Notes under the pieces: model-generated
Database searches by the model: none
Seen by the model: only the letters and a program-made list of their open reading frames with translations
Told to the model about the DNA's origin: nothing
Position numbers and translations under genes: made by a program
Shown here: positions 14,193 to 20,533 of the stretch, one piece after another
How positions within the stretch are numbered: position 1 is the first letter of the stretch
How the letters are laid out: each line of letters opens with the position of its first letter
From: a virus
DNA length: 20,728 bases
Strand: one strand, 5' to 3'
Virus record (IMG/VR): IMGVR_UViG_3300045922_000924
Span: 1 to 20,728 of that record

Positions 14193-15155
14193 TTAGTCTA
14201 AGATTAAACTAATAGACTGTTTATGATCAATTCGTGTAATTGTCTCAGCGAGCAGCCCAGATATTGATATTTGTTCAATCTTTGGATTATTTTTCATACT
14301 ATCAGGTAATTTAACACTATCAGTTATAAACAACATTTTTAGTTTTGAGTTTAAAATGTTTTCGTTTGCTTTTCCCGATAATACACCATGTGTAACATAT
14401 GCAACTACTTGCTTAGCACCCTTTTCTATCAAGGCATCAGCAGCTTTACCAAGCGTTCCAGCAGTATCGACCATATCGTCTATAATAATACAAGTTTTGT
14501 TTTCAACATCACCAATAATGTTCATTACTTCAGAAACGTTTGCGTTTGGTCTTCTTTTATCAACAATTGCCAAATCAATATTATCCAGATGTTTGGCAAC
14601 TGACCTGGCTCTTGCTACACCCCCAACGTCTGGGGAAATAATAATTGGATTTTCAGATATCCAGTTTTTATAAATCGATGCAACAAATAAATGTGTTGCT
14701 GAAATATTATCGACAGGGATTTTATAAAACCCTTGAATTTGTGTAGCGTGTAAATCGACAGTAATCAAGTGATCAATACCAGAATACTGCAAAATATCAG
14801 CAACAACTCTTGCTGATATTGGGACCCGTGAATAACCTGGTCTTCTATCTTGTCTCGAATAACCTAAATATGGAATTACAGCAACGACTCTTTTTACACT
14901 AGAACGCTTGAGAGCATCAGCAAGGAGTGCCGTTTCCATTAACGAATCGTTACAAGGCGGCGAAATGCTGGAAACAATAAAAGCTCTTTGGCCTCTTACG
15001 TTTTGTTGAATTTCAATTCGTGTTTCGCCATCACTAAATTTTTCATTAATAAATTTACCTACATAAGTTTGGGTTCGCTCAATTTCTGTTTTAAGATGTT
15101 TACAAATTCCATCTTTTATAGATGAAGAAACGTTTCCAAAAAATAAAACGCTCAT
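14193..15155 (-). CDS. prs: Ribose-phosphate pyrophosphokinase (PRPP synthetase)
   Basis: This 320-aa enzyme is a full-length class I PRPP synthetase (E. coli 315 aa). It makes PRPP from ribose 5-phosphate and ATP, the precursor for purine, pyrimidine, NAD, His and Trp synthesis. Signature segments are FSDGE at 40-44, YSRQDRR in the flexible loop (99-105), VDLHATQIQGF at 133-143 with the metal/ATP-site His, and the PRPP-binding loop CIIIDDMVDTAGTL at 222-235. No truncation is evident. A perfect consensus sigma70 promoter and an AAAGGAA ribosome site precede it, consistent with early expression in the cytoplasm. As a phage auxiliary metabolic gene it probably raises nucleotide or NAD supply; no nicotinamide phosphoribosyltransferase partner lies in this window. 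Confidence 0.96.
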   Translation of the reverse strand: MSVLFFGNVSSSIKDGICKHLKTEIERTQTYVGKFINEKFSDGETRIEIQQNVRGQRAFIVSSISPPCNDSLMETALLADALKRSSVKRVVAVIPYLGYSRQDRRPGYSRVPISARVVADILQYSGIDHLITVDLHATQIQGFYKIPVDNISATHLFVASIYKNWISENPIIISPDVGGVARARSVAKHLDNIDLAIVDKRRPNANVSEVMNIIGDVENKTCIIIDDMVDTAGTLGKAADALIEKGAKQVVAYVTHGVLSGKANENILNSKLKMLFITDSVKLPDSMKNNPKIEQISISGLLAETITRIDHKQSISLILD

Positions 15156-15184
15156 GGTTATAATTCCTTTATTTTCTTAATTAG

Positions 15185-15213
15185 ATTATAAATACAGTAA
15201 CAATAAATGTCAA
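15185..15213 (-). promoter_or_regulatory. Consensus sigma70 promoter for prs
   Basis: The minus strand carries a perfect -35 TTGACA (15208-15213), a 17-base spacer and a perfect -10 TATAAT (15185-15190), about 30 bases upstream of the prs ATG. Full agreement with consensus points to strong host-polymerase (early) transcription. The -10 overlaps the plus-strand late promoter of the neighbouring gene. Confidence 0.88.
15187..15194 (+). promoter_or_regulatory. T4-type late promoter for the 84-aa gene
   Basis: TATAAATA on the plus strand lies 32 bases before the ATG at 15226, with a strong AAGGAG ribosome site between. Spacing and intergenic position match a T4-like late promoter read by gp55/gp33-modified polymerase. 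Four of its bases are shared with the prs -10 hexamer on the other strand. Confidence 0.75.
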
Positions 15214-15225
15214 GGAGATTTTATT

Positions 15226-15480
15226 ATGAATTTACAACAACTACGCGAGCTTGCAGGTATTAAAAGAAATGAAGATGAAATTCTTTTGGATGAAGCAATT
15301 GAAATTCCAGAAAATATTACTTTAGAAGAAGTTAATAAAATGTTTGATGCTGCAAAAAAAGCTCTTGGTCTAGCCAATAAGTTACGTGACCCGGATGAAA
15401 AGAAAAAGCATATGAGCCAAGTAATGAGCGGACTCAATAAAATTAGAGCTGCGGTTCAAAAATTATCTAAACAACAATAA
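15226..15480 (+). CDS. Small helical late protein of unknown function
   Basis: This 84-aa protein is the only plus-strand gene I can support. It is fully helical and charged: MNLQQLRELAGIKRNEDEIL, an acidic stretch (DEAIEIPENITLEEVNKMF), then a basic C-terminal helix (MSQVMSGLNKIRAAVQKLSK). It has a strong AAGGAG ribosome site and a late promoter, so it is probably a virion or assembly component. The size and charge pattern recall small prohead core proteins, but no motif proves it. It faces the VWA gene, and the two 3' ends are about 70 bases apart with a palindrome between. Confidence 0.82.
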   Translation: MNLQQLRELAGIKRNEDEILLDEAIEIPENITLEEVNKMFDAAKKALGLANKLRDPDEKKKHMSQVMSGLNKIRAAVQKLSKQQ

Positions 15481-15511
15481 CTTTTTTATTAATTGTTCAA
15501 CATTACGCACT

Positions 15512-15537
15512 TGAACTACCGCTTAAGCGGTAGTTCA
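15512..15537. repeat. 26-bp perfect palindrome between convergent genes
   Basis: Half-site TGAACTACCGCTT is followed directly by its exact reverse complement AAGCGGTAGTTCA. A third arm (gcggtagttca, 15543-15553) overlaps the stop codon of the VWA gene, and a GTTCAA at 15495-15500 can also pair with the left arm. It lies between the 3' ends of two convergent genes and could act as a bidirectional terminator, but there is no U-tract on either side. A protein-binding site or mobile-element end is an alternative. Confidence 0.85.
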
Positions 15538-15550
15538 GTTATGCGGTAGT

Positions 15551-16807
15551 TCATTCAAATTTCACTGTAGTGCCATGTGGCGCAACAACATTAGTCTTAT
15601 AAGCGAGCCAAAGAGTGGGAGCATAGTCAGGATCCCCCCATGTACTGCACTCCATGTCAGTGAAACAAACTAATTGCTTGGGCACAATTTCTTCCCCTTT
15701 CAGAAATTCCCAGATGCAATTGAAGTCTGTTCCTCCATCACCTTTAATTTCATAATCGTAAATTTCATGGACATTTTCCTCGGTGAACGTCTGGCGGTTG
15801 TAGACTTGAGTGTCAAAAGATGCAACGTTAATTTTAAACGAAGCGTGCTGTTGCATAATGCCAACTACTTCTGACATGAATACCTTCATTTCGTCGGGTC
15901 CAATGGACCCAGACGCGTCCAAGAATATATCAGCTTCTACTGTAGGTTCGCGTTGCATTGAAGGAAGAACTGCATCACACAACCAACCACGACGATTCGG
16001 GCGCATATAGGTGAAATCATTCTTAATTTGAGATTCAATTTGTTGAACCAAGAGTTCTTTCCAGTTCATCTTGGGTTCTGTCAAATCCTTGATCAAGCGA
16101 CGGACACCAAGGGGAACATTGCCAACGCCATGAGCCTGGACCGAAGACATTATCGCATCACGAAGTTCGTCCCTGATCTCCGACAGTTCTTTCTCAGACA
16201 GACGTGGTTTTCCATTTGGATCTTCACCATCTCCCTCAGTGTCATTGCCAGCATCAGATTCCAGGTGCTCATCAAGCACTTGAGATAACAGACTGTCGAT
16301 AGAAATTTTCTCTGCATCTTCCATGAGCTTCTCGTAGATCTCTTCCGCAGACATGTCTTTGAATTGCGGATCAAAGAGGCAAGGAAATGTGGTGATTCTC
16401 TCGCCGATCTTGAATTCAATCAGATCTCGGTTGACTGCATAGTCAGCAGCAATATTCCAAAGTTGGGCATTGCGACCACCGCAACGTCCGCTTTTGCCCA
16501 CATGTTCATAGACAGCATGAAGAATTTCATGTCCTATTAAGAAAATCACTTCTCGAGGTTTGAGCATGTTGACAAATTTAGAATTGTACCAAAGTGTCCG
16601 CCCATCGGTTGCGGCAGTGGGACACCAGTCAACATCACTCACCAGCCTTAAGCGAGATGCAATATTGCCCCAGAACGGAGTGTGCATAAGCATCGCAATT
16701 CGCGCTACTATGATTGCTTGTTCTGCTTGGCTTTTCTCGGCAGCAGTAGGTTCGCCTTTGATTTTTTCCAGCAACGTTGGATCATTGATTTTGGATTTAG
16801 ACGTCAT
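15551..16807 (-). CDS. HExxH metallopeptidase-like / VWA domain protein
   Basis: This 418-aa protein has the two-part layout of the DUF2201 family. The N-terminal metallopeptidase-like domain shows HEILH at 93-97, followed by LWNIAADYAVNRDL (117-129) as expected for the third zinc ligand region. An acidic linker (about 165-205, ESDAGNDTEGDGEDPNG) leads to a C-terminal VWA domain with a MIDAS DASGS at 297-301, GGTD at 358-361 and CFTDM at 381-385. In cells such proteins work with MoxR-type AAA+ ATPases, and one is encoded just upstream. Metal-dependent peptidase activity is plausible but unproven. An AAGGAAAA ribosome site lies within the 58-aa gene, whose end overlaps this start by 11 bases. 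G+C is higher than in the replication genes. Confidence 0.88.
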   Translation of the reverse strand: MTSKSKINDPTLLEKIKGEPTAAEKSQAEQAIIVARIAMLMHTPFWGNIASRLRLVSDVDWCPTAATDGRTLWYNSKFVNMLKPREVIFLIGHEILHAVYEHVGKSGRCGGRNAQLWNIAADYAVNRDLIEFKIGERITTFPCLFDPQFKDMSAEEIYEKLMEDAEKISIDSLLSQVLDEHLESDAGNDTEGDGEDPNGKPRLSEKELSEIRDELRDAIMSSVQAHGVGNVPLGVRRLIKDLTEPKMNWKELLVQQIESQIKNDFTYMRPNRRGWLCDAVLPSMQREPTVEADIFLDASGSIGPDEMKVFMSEVVGIMQQHASFKINVASFDTQVYNRQTFTEENVHEIYDYEIKGDGGTDFNCIWEFLKGEEIVPKQLVCFTDMECSTWGDPDYAPTLWLAYKTNVVAPHGTTVKFE

Positions 16808-16973
16808 CTGTGGTTTTCCTTGAATGGTCGTACTTTAGTAGGTAGTAGACTTTAACTTGTTCCAGCATTTCTTTCAACACCAAATCATTCTCTGCTTGCA
16901 TTCTGATCGAGTGCCAAAGCTGACTCTCTTTCATGGAATTGCGTAGCTTAGATATAGTATTTGGGTCTACCAT
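16797..16973 (-). CDS. 58-aa protein linking MoxR and VWA genes
   Basis: This short gene encodes 58 residues from MVDPNTISKLRNSMKESQLW to a charged end (KYDHSRKTTDDV). It fills the gap exactly: its ATG comes 3 bases after the MoxR stop, and its TAA lies 11 bases inside the VWA gene, which indicates translational coupling along the operon. The product is helical and amphipathic with no recognised motif. Its position suggests a small partner or adaptor of the ATPase/VWA pair; this is inference. The codon frame continues the higher G+C style of its neighbours, which supports it as a real gene. Confidence 0.72.
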   Translation of the reverse strand: MVDPNTISKLRNSMKESQLWHSIRMQAENDLVLKEMLEQVKVYYLLKYDHSRKTTDDV

Positions 16974-16976
16974 TTC

Positions 16977-18068
16977 TTAAACTTGAGTGGCCTTAAGGAT
17001 CAATGAACCAAAGCGTTCATGGAACTCCTTAAAGTTGGTCAGTTTAGAAGGCGTGAACGGAAGGTGATACTGTTGCAACATGACGCGAATTGCCATCACC
17101 ATCACTTCAGTCGTCAAACAATCCATAAAGAACCGTAGCACATTGTCTGCCTTGTTGTACCAGTTTTTATCCTTTTCGTCGTGTGCTGCCTTGAGTTCAT
17201 AAGCACAGGAAATTGCCAAAGAATACATCGCAGAGATTTCTTTGGTTTTCAACTCTTTGACTTTTCCTCCCAGCACATCCTTCGGATTTGGAAGGTTCGA
17301 TGAATTCTTACGGTGAGCTAGGAACTTCAATGCCATCCCCTCACCGACGGTGCCTGCAATCAAATCCGCAATCACAGATTCGTCGAGTTGCGGGTCTTTT
17401 AGGAATTCTGAAACGAATTCCCATGAACGAGGAGTAGCAAAGGATCTGCTAGAGCTTTTTGGATCGAAATCAAATAGACTGTTCTTGCTAAACTCGATAA
17501 AGCTCACTACGTCTGGGTGGATTTGATTATCCATTGCCCAGCGTGACCAAGAATCTGCGTCAACTCGCAACTCAACGTGAACAAACCGATTGGCTAGTGG
17601 AGCAGGTTGACGATAAGTCACGCCCCTATCTGAGTCTCGGTTACCTGCAGCGAAAATTACACAATTCTCAGGGAGCTTGTATGTCCCAACTCCTCGATCA
17701 AGGACTAGTTGATATGCCGCAGCTTGTACAGAAGGCGCAGCTGAGTTCATTTCGTCGAGGAAAAGGAACACCACAGGGTACTTGGACGCTTCCTCTTCCG
17801 TAGGAAGATCGACCGGAGGAGCCCATTCCATCTTATTGGATTCTTTGTTATAGTATGGAATACCTCGGAGGTCGGTCTGTTCACATTGCGAAAGACGCAC
17901 ATCATAAAACCTACCGCCCATCTCAGCGCAAAGTTGCGCTACCATGGAACTCTTACCTACACCCATCGGACCCCAGATGAATACTGGTCGCTTAATACGA
18001 GCACACGAACGCAACACTTTCATAAGTTGTTGACCAGTCACAGTACGGGTCGTTGAAATTTCAGCCAT
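16977..18068 (-). CDS. MoxR-type AAA+ ATPase
   Basis: This 363-aa protein is a MoxR/RavA-like AAA+ ATPase. From the chosen start (MAEISTTRTV), Walker A is GPMGVGKS at 33-40, Walker B is VVFLFLDEMN at 99-108, the sensor-1 region is FAAGNRDSDRG at 139-149 and the arginine region is PLANRF at 157-162. A helical lid follows (SFATPRSWEFVSEFL). I chose ATG 18068 over the longer frame from 18128 because a strong AAGGAGA lies just before it and the promoter -10 lies at the longer start. MoxR ATPases usually act as chaperone-like remodelers with VWA proteins, and a VWA/metallopeptidase gene follows in this operon. The substrate is unknown. Confidence 0.9.
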   Translation of the reverse strand: MAEISTTRTVTGQQLMKVLRSCARIKRPVFIWGPMGVGKSSMVAQLCAEMGGRFYDVRLSQCEQTDLRGIPYYNKESNKMEWAPPVDLPTEEEASKYPVVFLFLDEMNSAAPSVQAAAYQLVLDRGVGTYKLPENCVIFAAGNRDSDRGVTYRQPAPLANRFVHVELRVDADSWSRWAMDNQIHPDVVSFIEFSKNSLFDFDPKSSSRSFATPRSWEFVSEFLKDPQLDESVIADLIAGTVGEGMALKFLAHRKNSSNLPNPKDVLGGKVKELKTKEISAMYSLAISCAYELKAAHDEKDKNWYNKADNVLRFFMDCLTTEVMVMAIRVMLQQYHLPFTPSKLTNFKEFHERFGSLILKATQV

Positions 18069-18126
18069 TCTGGTTTCTCCTTGATTAAATGAGAGGGTTT
18101 GGTGTTGGTTATCACCGTTATCGAGC

Positions 18127-18154
18127 ATTGTACAGAAATTTAGGTAAAAGTCAA
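18127..18154 (-). promoter_or_regulatory. Sigma70-like promoter for the MoxR operon
   Basis: The minus strand has TTGACT (18149-18154), a 16-base spacer and TACAAT (18127-18132), about 60 bases before the chosen ATG. Hexamers match consensus at 5/6 each. It would start the MoxR/58-aa/VWA unit independently of the genes to its right, behind a weak terminator. Confidence 0.68.
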
Positions 18155-18186
18155 CTAATTTTTTATTTCACTGATTTGAAAAGAAT

Positions 18187-18213
18187 TTTTTTTAACAAAA
18201 ACACCGACTCGGT
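18187..18213 (-). terminator. Weak intrinsic terminator after the 124-aa gene
   Basis: On the minus strand a short hairpin (ACCG-AGT-CGGT, extendable by wobble pairs) is followed by GTTTTTGTT and an A-run. It lies between the 124-aa gene and the MoxR promoter. The stem is short, so efficiency is uncertain. The remainder of 18129-18277 shows no gene. Confidence 0.4.
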
Positions 18214-18277
18214 ACAGACTAACGGCAAGAGCTTGTTTGTCCCAGTTATCAAAGCAGCCCTCTTAGACCGACGAAAT

Positions 18278-18652
18278 TCAATCGTCGAAAAAATGTGCCA
18301 ACATCAAATGTGGATTTTTGATCCAGTCTTGTAAGCCTTCGTTTGCTTTTGAATCGTACACTTTTTTAAATAGAAAGCTGAATAATTGATCGGGACTATA
18401 CTTGGTGAGATCAAACGGGAGGTGCATTCCTAAATCAATGCCTTTCTTTTGAGCTTCAATCTGAAGGTTCTTCAAGCCGACTTTTTGTGACTGTGTAATT
18501 CTGTTATGCATGCAGAAAACTGAAGCAATGGACAATGCCATGTGTCTATGCATGAATAGACCTCTCCAATAGCACATTTCGTCGCCAAAAAGAACTGGTT
18601 TAGGACTTAGTAAGCTAAAGGTCATTTCCATTTCAAATGGTTGCATAGTCAT
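18278..18652 (-). CDS. Unknown protein paired with nucleotidyltransferase
   Basis: This 124-aa protein has no family I recognise. The N-terminus is beta-like (MQPFEMEMTFSLLSPKPVLF), the middle is rich in Met, His and Cys (YWRGLFMHRHMALSIASVFC), and the end is helical with an acidic tail (DWIKNPHLMLAHFFDD). Its ATG lies 20 bases inside the end of the nucleotidyltransferase gene with an AGAGGA ribosome site, so the two are co-translated. Such pairing would fit an enzyme and partner, or a toxin-antitoxin-like pair, but nothing here proves either. Confidence 0.72.
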   Translation of the reverse strand: MTMQPFEMEMTFSLLSPKPVLFGDEMCYWRGLFMHRHMALSIASVFCMHNRITQSQKVGLKNLQIEAQKKGIDLGMHLPFDLTKYSPDQLFSFLFKKVYDSKANEGLQDWIKNPHLMLAHFFDD

Positions 18653-19241
18653 CTATTCCTCTAAAGTCTACATTGACAGAACCAGATACAAGCAGTGCCT
18701 TTAGTTCAGGGCAAGGTACATACCCCATTGTCATGTACTTGATTGTTCTCGAAACCAAAGAAGGTGCAACTTTTAAAACCCTAAGAGTTTTGGTGTTTAT
18801 ATCTTCTAAGGTGTGCTCTCCAAAAAGAAATTGCTTCCCGTCAGTCAAGACCTTACATACTTCAAAATCAAATGTATCAAGCACTTTCTGAGGGCTGTCG
18901 AAGAATTCTTTTTGTATCAGCTGAACGATATGTTTAGAATTATTGTTGAGAATGGTAATAGCGTTTGGTGAAACGTGAAGAATATCCCACGTTTCAAGAG
19001 TTTTAACTTCAAATTCAATTAAAGGCCAGCTACCGATGCTTGTTTCACGGTTTTTCTGGTGGGTCATTTTTTCTCTTAATCTATCAAACGATTCTTGATC
19101 TTTGAACCAAACATCAATGTCTGAATCCCCGACAGGAAGCCCTTGATACCATTTCAGTGCTGCTCCACCCGCAATCCAAGGACCTCGCTCCATGTCTGGA
19201 GCAATTAACTCAACAATCTCTCGATCGTCTGCATGAATCAT
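18633..19241 (-). CDS. Nucleotidyltransferase-fold protein
   Basis: This 202-aa protein has the minimal nucleotidyltransferase motif: WIAGGAALKWYQGLPVGDSD, with GG at 25-26 followed by D41-x-D43 in DSDIDVWF. These residues hold the metal ions and nucleotide in the Pol-beta-like superfamily. A possible third acidic residue lies in LIEFEVKT (75-79). The C-terminal half is helical (TLRVLKVAPSLVSRTIKYM). The superfamily includes CCA-adding enzymes, antibiotic adenylyltransferases and toxins such as MenT and AbiEii, so the substrate cannot be named. A GAGG ribosome site precedes the ATG. It overlaps the 124-aa gene and has moderately higher G+C than the left half of the window. Confidence 0.82.
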   Translation of the reverse strand: MIHADDREIVELIAPDMERGPWIAGGAALKWYQGLPVGDSDIDVWFKDQESFDRLREKMTHQKNRETSIGSWPLIEFEVKTLETWDILHVSPNAITILNNNSKHIVQLIQKEFFDSPQKVLDTFDFEVCKVLTDGKQFLFGEHTLEDINTKTLRVLKVAPSLVSRTIKYMTMGYVPCPELKALLVSGSVNVDFRGIDDYATI

Positions 19242-19363
19242 TTTAACCTCATGAAAGTTCTAAACTACCATTAAAGGACTATCGATTGCATTTCCAATTC
19301 CCTGTTGTTTCTTGATAAAATGAGAATTGATTTTTCTTTCCACTGATCGCTAAAACTAACGCT

Positions 19364-19597
19364 TTAAATGTCTCTTTGGGAGGTAATGTTTGAAGTGTTG
19401 ACACCACGTTCAAACATTGAGAACAGTTTCTCAAATTCTAGATTATAGATCTCTTTCAATCCAATTAGCGCATTGGCGACTTTATCGTTTGTCCAATCGC
19501 GATCTAACACTCCTTCAGAAATTGAACCCAGGTGATCCACAAGACCCCAACAGGTCATGAGTTGTTGTTCAAATTCAAACCGATCAAATTTTTGCAT
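19364..19597 (-). CDS. Small unknown protein
   Basis: This 77-aa helical protein (MQKFDRFEFEQQLMTCWGLV, later ANALIGLKEIYNLEFEKLF) has a strong AAGGAAA ribosome site before its ATG. I recall short proteins of this kind (starting F-R-EFEQQ-M-CW) from other aquatic phages, without function. It stands alone between two gaps, about 120 bases before the nucleotidyltransferase gene, and a candidate promoter inside a 12-bp inverted repeat lies 70 bases upstream. No motif suggests an enzymatic role. Confidence 0.75.
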   Translation of the reverse strand: MQKFDRFEFEQQLMTCWGLVDHLGSISEGVLDRDWTNDKVANALIGLKEIYNLEFEKLFSMFERGVNTSNITSQRDI

Positions 19598-19650
19598 CGT
19601 CTGTTTCCTTTCCCAAAGTTAAATTTTTTGCGCTCTGTGGACAAACAAAT

Positions 19651-19687
19651 TCTCCCCAGTTGAAAAATTATACTCCAACTGGGGAGA
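19651..19687. repeat. 12-bp inverted repeat around a TATAAT; operator or terminator
   Basis: Arms TCTCCCCAGTTG (19651-19662) and CAACTGGGGAGA (19676-19687) pair perfectly around a 13-base centre. On the minus strand the centre holds TATAAT (19667-19672), with TTGCAA at 19691-19696 as a possible -35 (18-base spacer), so the site may be an operator-covered promoter for the 77-aa gene. Alternatively it terminates the hsp20/50-aa transcript; the bases after it (ATTTGTTTG) form only a weak U-tract. Confidence 0.8.
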
Positions 19688-19704
19688 CAATTGCAACGAT
19701 TTAA

Positions 19705-19857
19705 TCAAAGATTAAAATACCTTCTGCTTTGGGCAAGAAAATACTTTTTTTCTCTTTCTTCCAAATCAAAATTATTTTGTGATTGAGAAAGATACATTTC
19801 CAAATCGCTGCGATACTTTAGACGATCTTGAAACCAAGAAATAATTTTGGAAAACAT
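19705..19857 (-). CDS. 50-aa protein downstream of hsp20
   Basis: This short gene encodes 50 residues from MFSKIISWFQDRLKYRSDLE to LAQSRRYFNL. The pattern (an N-terminal hydrophobic-basic helix, then YLSQS...DLEEREKKYF) resembles the small DUF3563-type proteins, which have no known role. A perfect AAGGAG lies 7 bases before the ATG, immediately after the hsp20 stop, so the gene is in the same transcript. The ribosome site and tight spacing make it very likely real. Confidence 0.78.
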   Translation of the reverse strand: MFSKIISWFQDRLKYRSDLEMYLSQSQNNFDLEEREKKYFLAQSRRYFNL

Positions 19858-19869
19858 ATTTAATCTCCT

Positions 19870-20325
19870 TTATTCGATTGTTAGTTTTCTAATTGTTTCC
19901 TGCGGTTCGTTGCGTTTGATGTTGATGTGAAGTAAACCATCCTCGAGTTTAGCGGATGTAATTTCATCACCATCACTTAACTGCCACTTACGGACGAATT
20001 GACGTGAAGCAATACCCTTTACAAGATATTTTTCGTCCGTTTTTGTTTCCTTTTTTGCAGCGATTGTAAGAACGTTTGTTGAATTTACTTCAATAGTAAT
20101 TTCTTCTTTCTTAAAACCAGCGACAGCAAGAGAAATTACATAACCATCTTCAGTTTTAATAATATCGTATGGTGGATAGTTTACTGAACGGATTCCAACA
20201 GGGAACGTTTTATCGAGCGTTTCAAACGCTCTTTCAGCATCTAACCACATTGAATTAATATCAGAAATCCACTTGTCAATGTCTGTTACTGTGTTTTTGA
20301 AAAGGGTTGGAAAGTATTTTGTCAT
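19870..20325 (-). CDS. hsp20: Small heat shock protein (Hsp20/alpha-crystallin)
   Basis: This 151-aa protein is a complete small heat shock protein, an ATP-independent holdase. The alpha-crystallin domain spans about 50-140: YPPYDIIKTEDGYVISLAVA, then VAGFKKEEITIEV and FVRKWQLSDGDEITSAKLED, ending in the characteristic GLLHINIKR. A C-terminal IRKLTI may act as the I-x-I type oligomer contact. The N-terminus (about 45 residues) is aromatic and variable, as usual. AAAGGAG precedes the ATG. The leader contains a 10-bp hairpin. Hsp20 genes occur in T4-like cyanophages, where they may protect phage or host proteins; the role here is inferred. Confidence 0.95.
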   Translation of the reverse strand: MTKYFPTLFKNTVTDIDKWISDINSMWLDAERAFETLDKTFPVGIRSVNYPPYDIIKTEDGYVISLAVAGFKKEEITIEVNSTNVLTIAAKKETKTDEKYLVKGIASRQFVRKWQLSDGDEITSAKLEDGLLHINIKRNEPQETIRKLTIE

Positions 20326-20364
20326 AATAATATTCTCCTTTGAGCAATATTGTTTTTATAACTT

Positions 20365-20396
20365 CTATAACATCTCCACCACGGCTGATGTTATAG
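20365..20396 (-). promoter_or_regulatory. Hairpin in the hsp20 leader
   Basis: CTATAACATC and GATGTTATAG form a perfect 10-bp stem around a 12-base centre, 40-71 bases before the hsp20 ATG. The ribosome site AAAGGAG is not in this stem but in the loop between two AATATT segments nearer the start. Possible roles are an operator, an RNA-stability element or a temperature-responsive leader; no U-tract supports termination. Confidence 0.6.
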
Positions 20397-20413
20397 TTTC
20401 TCAATAATTTGTT

Positions 20414-20533
20414 TTAGTGCTCTTTGAGCCACTCCAACAAATTATCTTGAATACTTTTACCTACACTAAACTCTTCTGTATTTATAATTGCAACACGTTT
20501 CCATTTATTTACATTATAAAATAAATTTTCCAT
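20414..20533 (-). CDS. 39-aa ORF starting in element sequence; possible gene remnant
   Basis: This frame encodes 39 residues, including WKRVAIINTEEFSVGKSIQD and the end NLLEWLKEH. The last ~30 look like a real protein C-terminus. The first six codons, including the ATG, lie inside the duplicated tail of the RuvC nuclease element; in the left copy the same position reads AAGG, so the ATG arose from one base change. No Shine-Dalgarno precedes it. Either the element truncated a longer gene and left its 3' end, or a short chimeric gene is expressed. No family is recognised. Confidence 0.4.
   Translation of the reverse strand: MENLFYNVNKWKRVAIINTEEFSVGKSIQDNLLEWLKEH

Noticed and set aside
18200-18215. 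Minus-strand ACCGAGTCGGTG followed by T-run, resembling the last hairpin of a Cas9 tracrRNA
   Set aside because: No anti-repeat, CRISPR array or cas9 is present; a short hairpin plus U-tract is better explained as a terminator.
20479-20486. Minus-strand TATAAATA as a late promoter for hsp20
   Set aside because: It lies within the 39-aa ORF and about 150 bases before hsp20; possible but not supported beyond the motif.
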